In this document: positions 44,910 to 54,150 of the stretch, piece after piece | Layout: the number at the start of each line of letters is the position of its first letter | How positions within the stretch are numbered: position 1 is the stretch's first letter | The notes under the pieces: model-generated | The model's database searches: none | Seen by the model: only the letters and a program-made list of their open reading frames with translations | What the model was told of the DNA's origin: nothing | Translations under genes and position numbers: made by a program | From: Polaribacter sargassicola | GTDB taxonomy: Bacteria; Bacteroidota; Bacteroidia; Flavobacteriales; Flavobacteriaceae | Direction: 5' to 3' | Length of the DNA stretch: 64,000 nt | Assembly: GCF_021991835.1 (NCBI RefSeq) | Contig: NZ_JAHDAU010000003.1 | Span: 329,194 to 393,193 of the forward strand

Positions 44910-46436
44910 CTAGTTTGTTAATTCTATATTAACAGGTAATACTTTTTTTAAGTTATACCCATTAGCTGTTGCTTTAATATCAAAGATATTAATTATATCT
45001 CCTCTTTTAGCTTTTGCTAGTTTTTGCTTTGCTGCTGCACTTAATTTAGACCCGTTAACAATAATAGCTAATTGACCCGGAACTTTAATTTTAAATCCAG
45101 TAACATTAATCTTTAAATCGAATTCAAAATCTGGTAATCCTGCTGCAATTGGTGCATTTGATAAACCTGATTTTGGCATTCTAACAGTACCATATTGTTC
45201 TCTTACAGAACCCATTGCTGCAGGTATATCTTTAATTCTAAAAGTTGCTTTAGAATTAACAGTTTTTCCACTACTTAAGGTTGCACTAACATTAATAACT
45301 GCTGTATTACCACTACTTGGTTTTAATATATATTTACCTTTACTACCTGTTAAAGTACCACCTGTTGCAGAAACTCTTAAATTATTATCACTAACACCTG
45401 GTAACGAAACCGAAATAGGGTTGTTTAAACCTCTATATACTACATTCATTTTATCTGCAGAAACAACCGCTGTGCTTGGTTCTGGAATAACAGAGTATGA
45501 ATTTTCGAAAGGCACTTCTACTACTTCTCCATTTTGTGTAAAAGATATAGTTCCTTTAATATCATGGTTACCAACATTACCAGCTGGCATATCTATAATT
45601 ACTTGACCAGACTGAATGTTATCATAATCTTTACCATTTAATGTTACATTATCTGGCACCATTGTAGCATCATAACGTCCTAAAACAATTTTACCCGTAA
45701 CTTTTTCTCCAGCAAAATATGCATTCTTTTCTAAAGCAACAATACCTTTGTAGTTATTTAAAGATAAAGCTTCTTCCATTTTACCACCTAATAAATCTGA
45801 CACAATATCACTTTCTGTGTTTTTGATGTCTGCCTGTATTTGTGTTAAATTAGTTAACGATGCAACTAAAGGAAAACCTTTATATCTATAATCTAACCAT
45901 TTTATGGTTTGCCCATCATTGTTGGTTACGTCTTTTGTAGAAAATCTTTTAGTTAAAATTGGTTGGAATTTGCTATTTTCTCCTAAAACGTTAATTACAT
46001 TAGTTCTATAAGAATTTATTTTATCTAAAAACTCTTTACCTTCTTCTGTATATTTATCACCTTTAAAAAAATATTCATCTAAAAAAGTTGTTTTATCCAT
46101 CGTTTCATAATCACTTTTATCTTCGATATCAGCGGTCATTTTAGATTTTAACTCTTCTAAGTAAGAATAAAAATCTGCAGAATATTGCTTAATTTTTATT
46201 GCATCAGCATTTAATTCTCCAAATTTTTCTGTCTGCTCACTTGCTTTGGTTGCTAAGTTTGCATAAGCTGCATTATTTTTAGTTGTTGTTGACGCATTAT
46301 TTTCGGTCAACTTTTCATTCATAAAACCAAAAGCAGATAAAACTTCTTTACTCATGTTTAATGCTAACATTGCAATAAACACTAAGTACATTAAGTTTAT
46401 CATTTTCTGTCTTGCGGACATTTTTCCTCCTGCCAT
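44910..46436 (-). CDS. gldM: Type IX secretion/gliding motor protein GldM
   Basis: This 508-residue protein begins MAGGKMSARQKMINLMYLVF with a single N-terminal membrane helix at about 12-30 and a long periplasmic part built of several beta domains. GldM and GldL form the inner-membrane proton-driven rotary motor, with the GldM shaft contacting the GldK/GldN ring. The length matches the family. It is 46 nt downstream of gldL. Confidence 0.96.
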   Translation of the reverse strand: MAGGKMSARQKMINLMYLVFIAMLALNMSKEVLSAFGFMNEKLTENNASTTTKNNAAYANLATKASEQTEKFGELNADAIKIKQYSADFYSYLEELKSKMTADIEDKSDYETMDKTTFLDEYFFKGDKYTEEGKEFLDKINSYRTNVINVLGENSKFQPILTKRFSTKDVTNNDGQTIKWLDYRYKGFPLVASLTNLTQIQADIKNTESDIVSDLLGGKMEEALSLNNYKGIVALEKNAYFAGEKVTGKIVLGRYDATMVPDNVTLNGKDYDNIQSGQVIIDMPAGNVGNHDIKGTISFTQNGEVVEVPFENSYSVIPEPSTAVVSADKMNVVYRGLNNPISVSLPGVSDNNLRVSATGGTLTGSKGKYILKPSSGNTAVINVSATLSSGKTVNSKATFRIKDIPAAMGSVREQYGTVRMPKSGLSNAPIAAGLPDFEFDLKINVTGFKIKVPGQLAIIVNGSKLSAAAKQKLAKAKRGDIINIFDIKATANGYNLKKVLPVNIELTN

Positions 46437-46482
46437 TCTAATTAGTTTTTAAGTTATAATATTATCGATTAACTAATTATTA

Positions 46483-47127
46483 TTATTTAGACATTGCAGA
46501 AAGCATTCCTCCATAAACGCTGTTTAGAGAAGATAAATTCTTTTCTAAAGCAGCCATTTGCTTTTGTAATTTTTCTGTATTTTCTACAACTGCTGTATTT
46601 AATGCTGTATGTTTTCCTGTATTTTCTACTTGTATTTTATACAAGTTATTTAAAGATTCTAACTGAGCAGCAGCTAAAGTAACTTGCTCATTATATTTGT
46701 TTGTAGATGCTACAGATGTAGAAGTAGAAGATAATCCTTCTGCTGCATTCTGAAAATTTTTCATGCTACTTCCTAATTTCTTCATTAAATCTGCATCTAT
46801 TTTAGCATCATTTAATAAATCATCTATTTTTTGAGAAAGCAAGCCTTGCGCACCTAACTTTTCTTCTGGTTTAGAAGATGCTAAACTTTCTCCGCCTTCT
46901 AGCTCTGGATATACTTTTGTCCAATCAAAGTCTTCTTCTGGTGTATCAAAAGCTGAAACAGCAAAAACAAAAGCTTCTACTAAAAGACCAACTGTTAACA
47001 TCATACCTCCTGATATTCCAAGGAATTCAATATGTTGAATTTTAAATAATGCTCCGATAATAACAACTGCAGCTCCCATTCCGTAAACGAAATTCATTAT
47101 TTTTTTGTATGATCTTGATTGTGCCAT
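46483..47127 (-). CDS. gldL: Type IX secretion/gliding motor protein GldL
   Basis: This 214-residue protein has two membrane helices at about residues 13-28 (VYGMGAAVVIIGALFK) and 35-56 (GGMMLTVGLLVEAFVFAVSA), with a Glu in the second helix that fits the proposed proton path. A cytoplasmic helical tail follows. It is the stator-like partner of GldM. The gene lies 22 nt after gldK. Confidence 0.95.
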   Translation of the reverse strand: MAQSRSYKKIMNFVYGMGAAVVIIGALFKIQHIEFLGISGGMMLTVGLLVEAFVFAVSAFDTPEEDFDWTKVYPELEGGESLASSKPEEKLGAQGLLSQKIDDLLNDAKIDADLMKKLGSSMKNFQNAAEGLSSTSTSVASTNKYNEQVTLAAAQLESLNNLYKIQVENTGKHTALNTAVVENTEKLQKQMAALEKNLSSLNSVYGGMLSAMSK

Positions 47128-47149
47128 AATTTTTTTATTTATTTTTTTA

Positions 47150-48511
47150 TTAATTTGTTGTGCCTATATAATTTTGTACTGTTCTAAACCCGATATAGCT
47201 TCTAGCTGTATCTGCATATTCATAATCTCTAGAACTTACTTCTAAGAAATATGCTACATCTTTCCAAGAACCTCCTCTTATTATTTTTCTTTTATTACTT
47301 CTATCTTCTACATTAGGATTCATTGTTGAAGCCATATAATAAGAAGACAAATTATATGCTGTACTTGTCCACTCAGAAACATTACCAGCCATATTGTAAA
47401 GTCCGTAATCGTTAGCATTATATGACCTTGCTTCAACTGTATACAAAGCTCCATCTGCAGCATAATTACCTCTTACTGGTTTAAAGTTTGCTAAAAAACA
47501 ACCTCTATCTGTTGTTGTACTTCCTGTTCCCCATGGATAAGTTGCAAATTCTAAACCACCTCTAGCAGCGTACTCCCACTCTGCTTCTGTAGGTAATCTA
47601 AAGTTTGGTACAGAAGTTGAATTCTTTTTATTTTTAAGGAAATCATTTTTCTTTTTTGTTCTCCAATTACAAAAAGCATTTGCTTGATCCCAATTTACAC
47701 CAACAACAGGATAATCTCCATAAGATTGATGATGAAAATAATCTTGATGCATAGGATCATTATAAGAATAATTAAAATCTTTTACCCATACAGTTGTATC
47801 AGGATAAATATTTAATACTTCTGTTTTTATAAAATCTTTTCTACTACCTCCTTTTCTTGCTGCATTATCTCTATCAAACCAAGAATATCTATAATTTAAA
47901 TATTTTGTATCAAAAATTCTAACTCCATCAACAGCTTCTCCTCTCTTAATAAATAAGCTATCCATTACTTCTACATAATCTGCATCTGGGTAGTTTTCTG
48001 TTTCCCAAATAATGTCTGGATCCCAATTTAATGGCTTTATAGAGTCAACACCAACACCTAAACTATAGTAGTTATCATACATATATTTTTGGTATGGAGT
48101 TGAGTTTGCAACAGTATCTTTAAATCTAAAATCTTGTATCCCTCCTTTAGGAGCGTTATTAGTAGATATTGTCATATAACTTGCAAACTCTGCTTGGTTT
48201 GCTAACTTTGTTCTTACAATAGAATCTCTTACCCAAAAAACAAACTCTTTGTATTCATTATTTGTTACTTCGGTTTCATCCATATAATATGGTCTAACTG
48301 TAACTGTTTTTGTTGGCGTACTTAAAGTACCTATAAGATCTTGATCCTGTTTACCCATTGTAAATGACCCTCCAGGAATTAAAGCCATACCAAAAGGTTT
48401 TTCAGAAAACCATTTCTTTTTAGATTTTACCCCTACTAATTCTCCTCTGTCATTAGAGCCACAACTAAAGAAAATAGTTATTAAAAGTGCAAACACTGCT
48501 GCTTTTTTCAT
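47150..48511 (-). CDS. gldK: Type IX secretion/gliding lipoprotein GldK
   Basis: This 453-residue lipoprotein (lipobox ITIFFSCGSND, Cys near 17) has a formylglycine-generating-enzyme/SUMF1-like fold: GMALIPGGSFTMGKQDQDL, DETEVTNNEYKEFV, FRLPTEAEWEYAARGGLEF and KIIRGGSWKD. In the T9SS it is structural, forming the outer-membrane-associated ring with GldN. It is the first gene of the operon. Confidence 0.96.
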   Translation of the reverse strand: MKKAAVFALLITIFFSCGSNDRGELVGVKSKKKWFSEKPFGMALIPGGSFTMGKQDQDLIGTLSTPTKTVTVRPYYMDETEVTNNEYKEFVFWVRDSIVRTKLANQAEFASYMTISTNNAPKGGIQDFRFKDTVANSTPYQKYMYDNYYSLGVGVDSIKPLNWDPDIIWETENYPDADYVEVMDSLFIKRGEAVDGVRIFDTKYLNYRYSWFDRDNAARKGGSRKDFIKTEVLNIYPDTTVWVKDFNYSYNDPMHQDYFHHQSYGDYPVVGVNWDQANAFCNWRTKKKNDFLKNKKNSTSVPNFRLPTEAEWEYAARGGLEFATYPWGTGSTTTDRGCFLANFKPVRGNYAADGALYTVEARSYNANDYGLYNMAGNVSEWTSTAYNLSSYYMASTMNPNVEDRSNKRKIIRGGSWKDVAYFLEVSSRDYEYADTARSYIGFRTVQNYIGTTN

Positions 48512-48617
48512 ATTATATTTTTGTATTTACTAAAAGTTCGTAAACCTATTATTTTTTTTGCTAAAATACAATCTTGAAACTGTTTTTTAACGTATTGTTT
48601 TTGATTATATTCTTAAT

Positions 48618-49781
48618 TTATAGCATTTTTTTCATTGCCTTGTACCATCTTTCTGGAATATTTTGGTTTGTTGCATCTATATAATCTTTGTATGTACATG
48701 GTATTAACGCATGTCTTTTGTATTTATTATCCGAAAGAATTTTTATCTCCATCCACCATCTACCAGATTTATTACTTTTATAAAAAACTAAAGAATCATC
48801 ATTTTCCATTAAAACTGTAAACTTTTGATAATTTTCTTTTCCGGAAAAAGGATAATCTTTTACTCTAAAATTAACTCCTTCTATAAAATACCAAATCATT
48901 TGAGAAATTAAACTTGCTGTTTGGTAATTTTTATCATACTTAGAATTATACTCATAAATACCAAAAGAAGAAACTTTATCACTAATACCTGCATACCTAG
49001 TAATTGCACAAATCTCCTCTCCATAAAAACCATTTGCAGATGCATTGTTATTTGCAGGAGCTTCACTCTGTCTAATAGCACCAATATCTATAGAAACAAT
49101 ATCTGCATTTCTAAAAGCAGGTTCTATACTTTCTAATTCTTTTGCATTTCCTAGTCTGTAAGCATCGAAAAACAAATTTTCCAGTAGTTGAATTTCTTCT
49201 TGAGAGTTAAAATAAGTTTGATACCCAACATTACTGTAGTTAAATAAATTATTAGGTTCTTGCATAATAATTTTACTTAAGTAAGATTGAGATGTTAATG
49301 CATCTTCTATATCTCCTATATCAAAACGACTATCTACAGCTGTAATGTTTACAGTTTGCTCTAATTTATCATAAGATCTATAATTTACATAAGTAATATC
49401 TTGACCGCCACCAATAATGATTGGTATGATATTATTTTTTAATAAATATGTAATAATTTCTGATACCGCAAAATATGTATCTGATACTGCATTTCCTTTT
49501 AATACATTTCCTAAATCTGCAATTTCTGTTTGCCAATTACCAGGGAATAATTCGTATAATTTTTTTCTGATAAAATGTAATCCTTCTCCACAACCAAAAT
49601 TATTTGCAGAATTTCTATCTTCTTGAACACCAAGAATTGCTAATTGCACATTTTCTAAATCAGGAAAATTATCTTCATCAGAATAAATTCTTATTTTGTT
49701 ACCTAAACAATGGTTTGGTTGTTGCTCTAAATGTTCTAAAACTGTTTCTTTTACAGGAGATAAAAAATATTGAATCATCAA
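48618..49781 (-). CDS. Arginase-fold protein lacking metal ligands (formimidoylglutamase-like)
   Basis: This 387-residue protein aligns with the ureohydrolase (arginase/formimidoylglutamase) fold. The usual Mn ligands are partly lost: GGGH is GGGQD (Gln127), DAHxD is DSRFD (Asp150, Arg152, Asp154) and SxDxD is SIDIG (Asp232, Gly234). Three of six ligands are absent, so hydrolase activity is doubtful. It lies upstream of gldK and downstream of topA, an arrangement I recall as common in flavobacteria, and may have a structural or gliding-related role. The role is unproven. Confidence 0.85.
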   Translation of the reverse strand: MMIQYFLSPVKETVLEHLEQQPNHCLGNKIRIYSDEDNFPDLENVQLAILGVQEDRNSANNFGCGEGLHFIRKKLYELFPGNWQTEIADLGNVLKGNAVSDTYFAVSEIITYLLKNNIIPIIIGGGQDITYVNYRSYDKLEQTVNITAVDSRFDIGDIEDALTSQSYLSKIIMQEPNNLFNYSNVGYQTYFNSQEEIQLLENLFFDAYRLGNAKELESIEPAFRNADIVSIDIGAIRQSEAPANNNASANGFYGEEICAITRYAGISDKVSSFGIYEYNSKYDKNYQTASLISQMIWYFIEGVNFRVKDYPFSGKENYQKFTVLMENDDSLVFYKSNKSGRWWMEIKILSDNKYKRHALIPCTYKDYIDATNQNIPERWYKAMKKML

Positions 49782-49811
49782 TTTTATTTAACAAATAATT
49801 AAAATAAGTTT

Positions 49812-52343
49812 CTACTTCTTTTTAGCAACTCTTTTAGTTGTTGTTTTTTTAGCAGTAGTCTTCTTTTTTGCTGGCGTTTTCCTTTTTGTTGCTTTTTTCT
49901 TGGGTGCTTTGGCTTCTATCATTTTTTCTGCTTCGGCCTTGGTAAGCTTCTCTATTTCTGTTGTTTTAGGTAATTCTATTTTAATTTTACCTTTTAAAAC
50001 ATTAAAACGCCCCCATCTAGCTTTTTCTACACGAATACCAACATCTTCCCAATTATGGATAACTTTATCTATTTCTTTCTGTTTTTTAACTTCTATTAAC
50101 TCTATAATATCATCATCAGAAAGATTATCAAAATCATATTTTTTATTTACGTTGATAAACATATTGTTCCATTTTATAAATGGCCCAAAACGTCCAACTC
50201 CTTTTTGTACAGGTAAATCTTCGTAATGATAAATTGGCGCATCTGCTTTTTGTTTTGCAACAATTAATTCTTCTGCTCTAGGCAAATCAACCTCCATTGG
50301 GTTTTCTCCTTTTGCTAAAGAAACAAATATTTTACCAAAGCGAATGTAAGGTCCAAAACGACCATTAGAAACAATTACTTCTTCTCCCTGAAAAGTACCT
50401 AAGGTTTTTGGAAGCAAGAATAATTCTAATGCTTCTTCTAAAGTAATTGTACCTAAATGCTGATCTTTATTTAAGCTTGCAAATTGTTTTTCTTCGTCTT
50501 CTGGCGCTCCTATCTGTGCAATTGGTCCGAATTTACCTAAACGAACTAAAACTGTTTTACCAGATTCTGGATGCTTACCTAAAATACGCTCACCACTTTC
50601 TCTTTCTGCATTTTCTTTAACATCTTCTACATTGTCATGAAACTTATTATAGAAACCTTTTATCATTTCTATCCAATCTTCATCTCCTTCAGAAATATCA
50701 TCAAAAGAAGATTCTACTCTTGCTGTAAAACCAAAATCTAAAATATTAGAAAAGTTTGCAACTAAAAAGTCATTTACAATATTACCAATATCAGTAGGTA
50801 TTAATTTATTTTTATCCGATCCTGTTTTTTCCGTTAAAGTGTTACTTTTTAAAACACCTTCAGATAAAACCATTTGTTCATAATCTCTTTCTACACCCTC
50901 GTTTTGCCCTTTTTCTATATAACCTCTTCTTTGAACTGTAGAAATTGTTGGTGCATAAGTAGACGGACGACCAATACCTAATTCTTCTAATTGCTTTACC
51001 AAAGATGCTTCTGTAAAACGATAAGGCGGACTTGTAAATCTTTGTGTTGCATTAATAAACACATAATTTAAAGCTTCTCCCTTCTTTAAATTTGGCAACA
51101 TCCCTGTTTGCTCTTCATCTTCATTATCATTACCCTCTAAATACACTTTTAAGAAACCATCAAACTTAATCATTTCACCATTTGCTGTAAAAATTTTAGC
51201 GTTTTTAGAGTTGGCTATTTTAAAATTAGTTCTTTCTAATTGAGCATCGCTCATTTGAGATGCTAATGTTCTTTTCCAAATTAGATCGTATAATCTATTT
51301 TGATCATATTCTGTATCTATAGAATGAGCTTTCATGTTTGTTGGTCTAATAGCTTCGTGGGCCTCTTGAGCTCCTTTTGCTTTAGATTTAAAAACACGTT
51401 GTTTACTATATTCTTTTCCGTAATAGTTTGTAATTTCTTCTTCGGCAGCATTTCTTGCATCTACAGATAAGTTTACACTATCTGTTCTCATGTAAGTAAT
51501 TAAACCGGCTTCATACAAACGTTGTGCAACTTGCATTGTTTTTGCAACCGGAAACCCTAGTTTTCTTGAGGCTTCTTGTTGTAATGTTGATGTTGTAAAT
51601 GGTGCTGCTGGCGATTTTTTTGCTGGTTTTTTTGTTAAATCTGCAATAGAAAAATCGGCATCTGTACAAGATTTTAAAAATGTTTCGGCAGATTTTTTAG
51701 AATCGAAATTTTTAGGAATTGTTGCTTTAAATGTTTTTCCATCTACATTAGAAAACTCTGCAGTTACTTTATAGTGTGTTTCTGCTTTAAATTCTTGAAT
51801 ACTTCTTTCTCTTTCTACAATTAAACGCACAGCTACAGATTGTACTCTACCTGCAGATAAACCCCCTTTTACTTTACGCCATAAAACAGGTGATAATTCG
51901 TACCCAACAAGCCTATCTAAAACTCTACGTGCTTGTTGTGCATTAACCATATTATAGTCTATATCTCTAGGATTTTCAACTGCTTTTAAAATTGCATTTT
52001 TAGTAATTTCATGAAAAACAATACGTTTTGTGTTTTCATCAGCTAAACTTAATTGTTCTTTTAAGTGCCATGCAATAGCTTCTCCCTCTCGATCCTCATC
52101 ACTTGCTAACCAAACAGTTTCTGCTTTTTTAGCTAAAGTTTTTAATTTTTTTACAACGGGTTTTTTATCGTCTGAAACTATATATTTCGGACTAAAATCC
52201 CCGTCTACATCAATCCCTAATTCTTTGGATGGTAAGTCTGCTATGTGACCATAACTAGATTCTACCTGAAACTCTTTTCCAAGAAATTTCTCGATGGTTT
52301 TTGCTTTTGCTGGTGACTCTACTATTACTAAATTTTTTGCCAT
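49812..52343 (-). CDS. topA: DNA topoisomerase I
   Basis: This 843-residue type IA topoisomerase relaxes negative supercoils. It has a TOPRIM domain (residues 1-140; IVESPAKAKTIEKFLG and SDEDREGEAIAWHL) and the catalytic Tyr284 in LITYMRTDSVN. Instead of zinc fingers it has four C-terminal beta repeats (for example RLGKFGPIAQIG, NGRFGPYIRFG, GVGRFGPFIKWN), as usual in Bacteroidota. The last 35 residues are a Lys/Thr/Ala-rich histone H1-like tail. Confidence 0.97.
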   Translation of the reverse strand: MAKNLVIVESPAKAKTIEKFLGKEFQVESSYGHIADLPSKELGIDVDGDFSPKYIVSDDKKPVVKKLKTLAKKAETVWLASDEDREGEAIAWHLKEQLSLADENTKRIVFHEITKNAILKAVENPRDIDYNMVNAQQARRVLDRLVGYELSPVLWRKVKGGLSAGRVQSVAVRLIVERERSIQEFKAETHYKVTAEFSNVDGKTFKATIPKNFDSKKSAETFLKSCTDADFSIADLTKKPAKKSPAAPFTTSTLQQEASRKLGFPVAKTMQVAQRLYEAGLITYMRTDSVNLSVDARNAAEEEITNYYGKEYSKQRVFKSKAKGAQEAHEAIRPTNMKAHSIDTEYDQNRLYDLIWKRTLASQMSDAQLERTNFKIANSKNAKIFTANGEMIKFDGFLKVYLEGNDNEDEEQTGMLPNLKKGEALNYVFINATQRFTSPPYRFTEASLVKQLEELGIGRPSTYAPTISTVQRRGYIEKGQNEGVERDYEQMVLSEGVLKSNTLTEKTGSDKNKLIPTDIGNIVNDFLVANFSNILDFGFTARVESSFDDISEGDEDWIEMIKGFYNKFHDNVEDVKENAERESGERILGKHPESGKTVLVRLGKFGPIAQIGAPEDEEKQFASLNKDQHLGTITLEEALELFLLPKTLGTFQGEEVIVSNGRFGPYIRFGKIFVSLAKGENPMEVDLPRAEELIVAKQKADAPIYHYEDLPVQKGVGRFGPFIKWNNMFINVNKKYDFDNLSDDDIIELIEVKKQKEIDKVIHNWEDVGIRVEKARWGRFNVLKGKIKIELPKTTEIEKLTKAEAEKMIEAKAPKKKATKRKTPAKKKTTAKKTTTKRVAKKK

Positions 52344-52394
52344 TTATCTTTCTTTTATAGCTAAAACGCCTTAAAAACGTACATTTTTAGATTG

Positions 52395-52402
52395 CAAAAG
52401 TA
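52395..52402 (-). promoter_or_regulatory. -7 box of the topA promoter
   Basis: TACTTTTG on the minus strand matches TAnnTTTG, about 50 nt before the topA start. A TTG lies upstream but at a longer than usual spacing. Confidence 0.5.
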
Positions 52403-52482
52403 GTCAGTTTTTTGTTAAAAAAAATTTTTTCGTCAATTTTCAGTCAATAATTTATTGAAATACCATATTATTTTTCTGCCAA

Positions 52483-52517
52483 TTTGTCACAAAAAATCAA
52501 ATTTGGTTGTATCTTTG
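52483..52517 (+). promoter_or_regulatory. miaB promoter
   Basis: TTTG (52483-52486), 23 nt spacer, TATCTTTG (52510-52517), 26 nt before the miaB ATG. This is a full Bacteroidota housekeeping promoter pattern. Confidence 0.65.
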
Positions 52518-52543
52518 CACACCTTCAAATGATAAATTGAGAG

Positions 52544-54001
52544 ATGGAACAAGTAGAAAAAATCATAAACGAAAAAATACAAGGTAAAGCTCTTGTAACC
52601 GAAAATAAAAAAGAAAATTCTAAAAAATTATTCATAGAAAGCTATGGTTGTCAAATGAATATGAATGACAGCGAAATTGTTGCTGCTATTTTAGATAAAC
52701 AAGGTTATAATACAACTCAAGTTTTAGAAGAAGCAGATTTAGTTCTTGTAAATACTTGTTCTATTAGAGAAAAAGCCGAAACAACTGTTCGTAAAAGATT
52801 ACAAAAATACAATAGAGTAAAACAGCAATCTAATAAGAAGATGAAAGTTGGTGTTTTAGGTTGTATGGCAGAACGTTTAAAAGAAAAATTTTTAGAGGAA
52901 GAAAAAATTGTTGATTTAGTTGTTGGTCCAGATGCCTATAAAGATCTACCAAATTTACTAGAAGAAGTAAATGATGGTAGAGACGCTGTTAATGTAATTT
53001 TATCTAAAGAAGAAACTTATGGAGATATTGCTCCAGTTCGTTTAAACTCTAATGGTGTATCTGCTTTTGTTTCTATAACAAGAGGATGTGATAATATGTG
53101 TACCTTTTGTGTGGTACCTTTTACACGTGGACGCGAAAGAAGTAGAGATCCTAAAAGTATTTTAGAAGAAATACAATCTATGGTAGATAAAAACTATAAA
53201 GAAATTACTTTATTAGGTCAAAATGTAGATAGCTTTCTTTGGTATGGTGGCGGATTAAAAAAAGACTTTAATAAGGCTTCTGAAATGGCACAAGCTACTG
53301 CTGTTAATTTTGCACAATTATTAGATATGTGCGCTACTAAATTTCCAAAAACTAGGTTCCGTTTTTCTACATCTAATCCGCAAGACATGAGCTTAGATGT
53401 AATTTACACTATGGCAAAACACAAAAACATTTGTAAATACATTCACTTACCAGTACAAAGTGGAAGTAATGCCATGTTAAAAGCTATGAATAGACAACAT
53501 ACAAGAGAAGAATATATGGAATTGGTAGATAATATCTATAAAATTATTCCAGAAATGGCTTTATCTCAAGATATGATTGTTGGTTTTTGTAACGAAACAG
53601 AACAAGATCATCAAGATACTTTAGAGTTAATGAAATATGTAAAATACGATTTTGGTTTTATGTTTGCTTACTCAGAAAGACCAGGAACTTTGGCTGGTAA
53701 AAAAATGGATGACAACATACCAAATGAAGTTAAGAAACGTAGATTACAAGAAGTTATCAATTTACAACAAGAACACTCTTTATACAGAACACAACAACAT
53801 TTAGGAAAAATAGAAGAATTTTTAATTGAAGGTACTTCTAAGAAAAATCCTAATGAATGGAAAGGAAGAAACTCACAAAACACAGTTGCCGTTTTTGCTA
53901 AAGGTGAATATAAATTAGGTGATTTTGTAATGGTAAAAATAGATGATTGTACATCTGCTACATTAAAAGGTACTGTTATTGGGTATTCTGATAATAATTA
54001 A
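52544..54001 (+). CDS. miaB: tRNA-2-methylthio-N6-dimethylallyladenosine synthase MiaB
   Basis: This 485-residue radical-SAM methylthiotransferase modifies i6A37 of tRNA. The UPF0004 domain has ESYGCQMNMNDSE (residues 32-44), with Cys in LVNTCSIREKAE and LGCMAERLK. The radical SAM cluster is RGCDNMCTFCVVPFTRGRE, and a TRAM domain is at the C-terminus. The length is a little above the usual 440-475. It precedes the sigma-54 activator gene by about 150 nt. Confidence 0.96.
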   Translation: MEQVEKIINEKIQGKALVTENKKENSKKLFIESYGCQMNMNDSEIVAAILDKQGYNTTQVLEEADLVLVNTCSIREKAETTVRKRLQKYNRVKQQSNKKMKVGVLGCMAERLKEKFLEEEKIVDLVVGPDAYKDLPNLLEEVNDGRDAVNVILSKEETYGDIAPVRLNSNGVSAFVSITRGCDNMCTFCVVPFTRGRERSRDPKSILEEIQSMVDKNYKEITLLGQNVDSFLWYGGGLKKDFNKASEMAQATAVNFAQLLDMCATKFPKTRFRFSTSNPQDMSLDVIYTMAKHKNICKYIHLPVQSGSNAMLKAMNRQHTREEYMELVDNIYKIIPEMALSQDMIVGFCNETEQDHQDTLELMKYVKYDFGFMFAYSERPGTLAGKKMDDNIPNEVKKRRLQEVINLQQEHSLYRTQQHLGKIEEFLIEGTSKKNPNEWKGRNSQNTVAVFAKGEYKLGDFVMVKIDDCTSATLKGTVIGYSDNN

Positions 54002-54121
54002 AAACATGCCATTCTTAATTTTATAAAAGAGGATAAAATTATTGTGGGTAAAAAAATTCAAAATTAAAAAGAGACAAGATGTGTTGTTTCGTTTAATTTA
54101 AAAAGTAAAAGAAATGAGTAT

Positions 54122-54137
54122 TTCCCCTTCGGGGGAA
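54122..54137 (+). promoter_or_regulatory. UUCG hairpin before the sigma-54 activator gene
   Basis: TTCCCC-TTCG-GGGGAA forms a 6-bp stem with a UUCG tetraloop, ending 4 nt before an ATG at 54142 and 13 nt before the ATG at 54151. Its position could influence ribosome access. No U-tract follows, so it is not a terminator. Confidence 0.5.
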
Positions 54138-54150
54138 TTAAATGGGCTAT

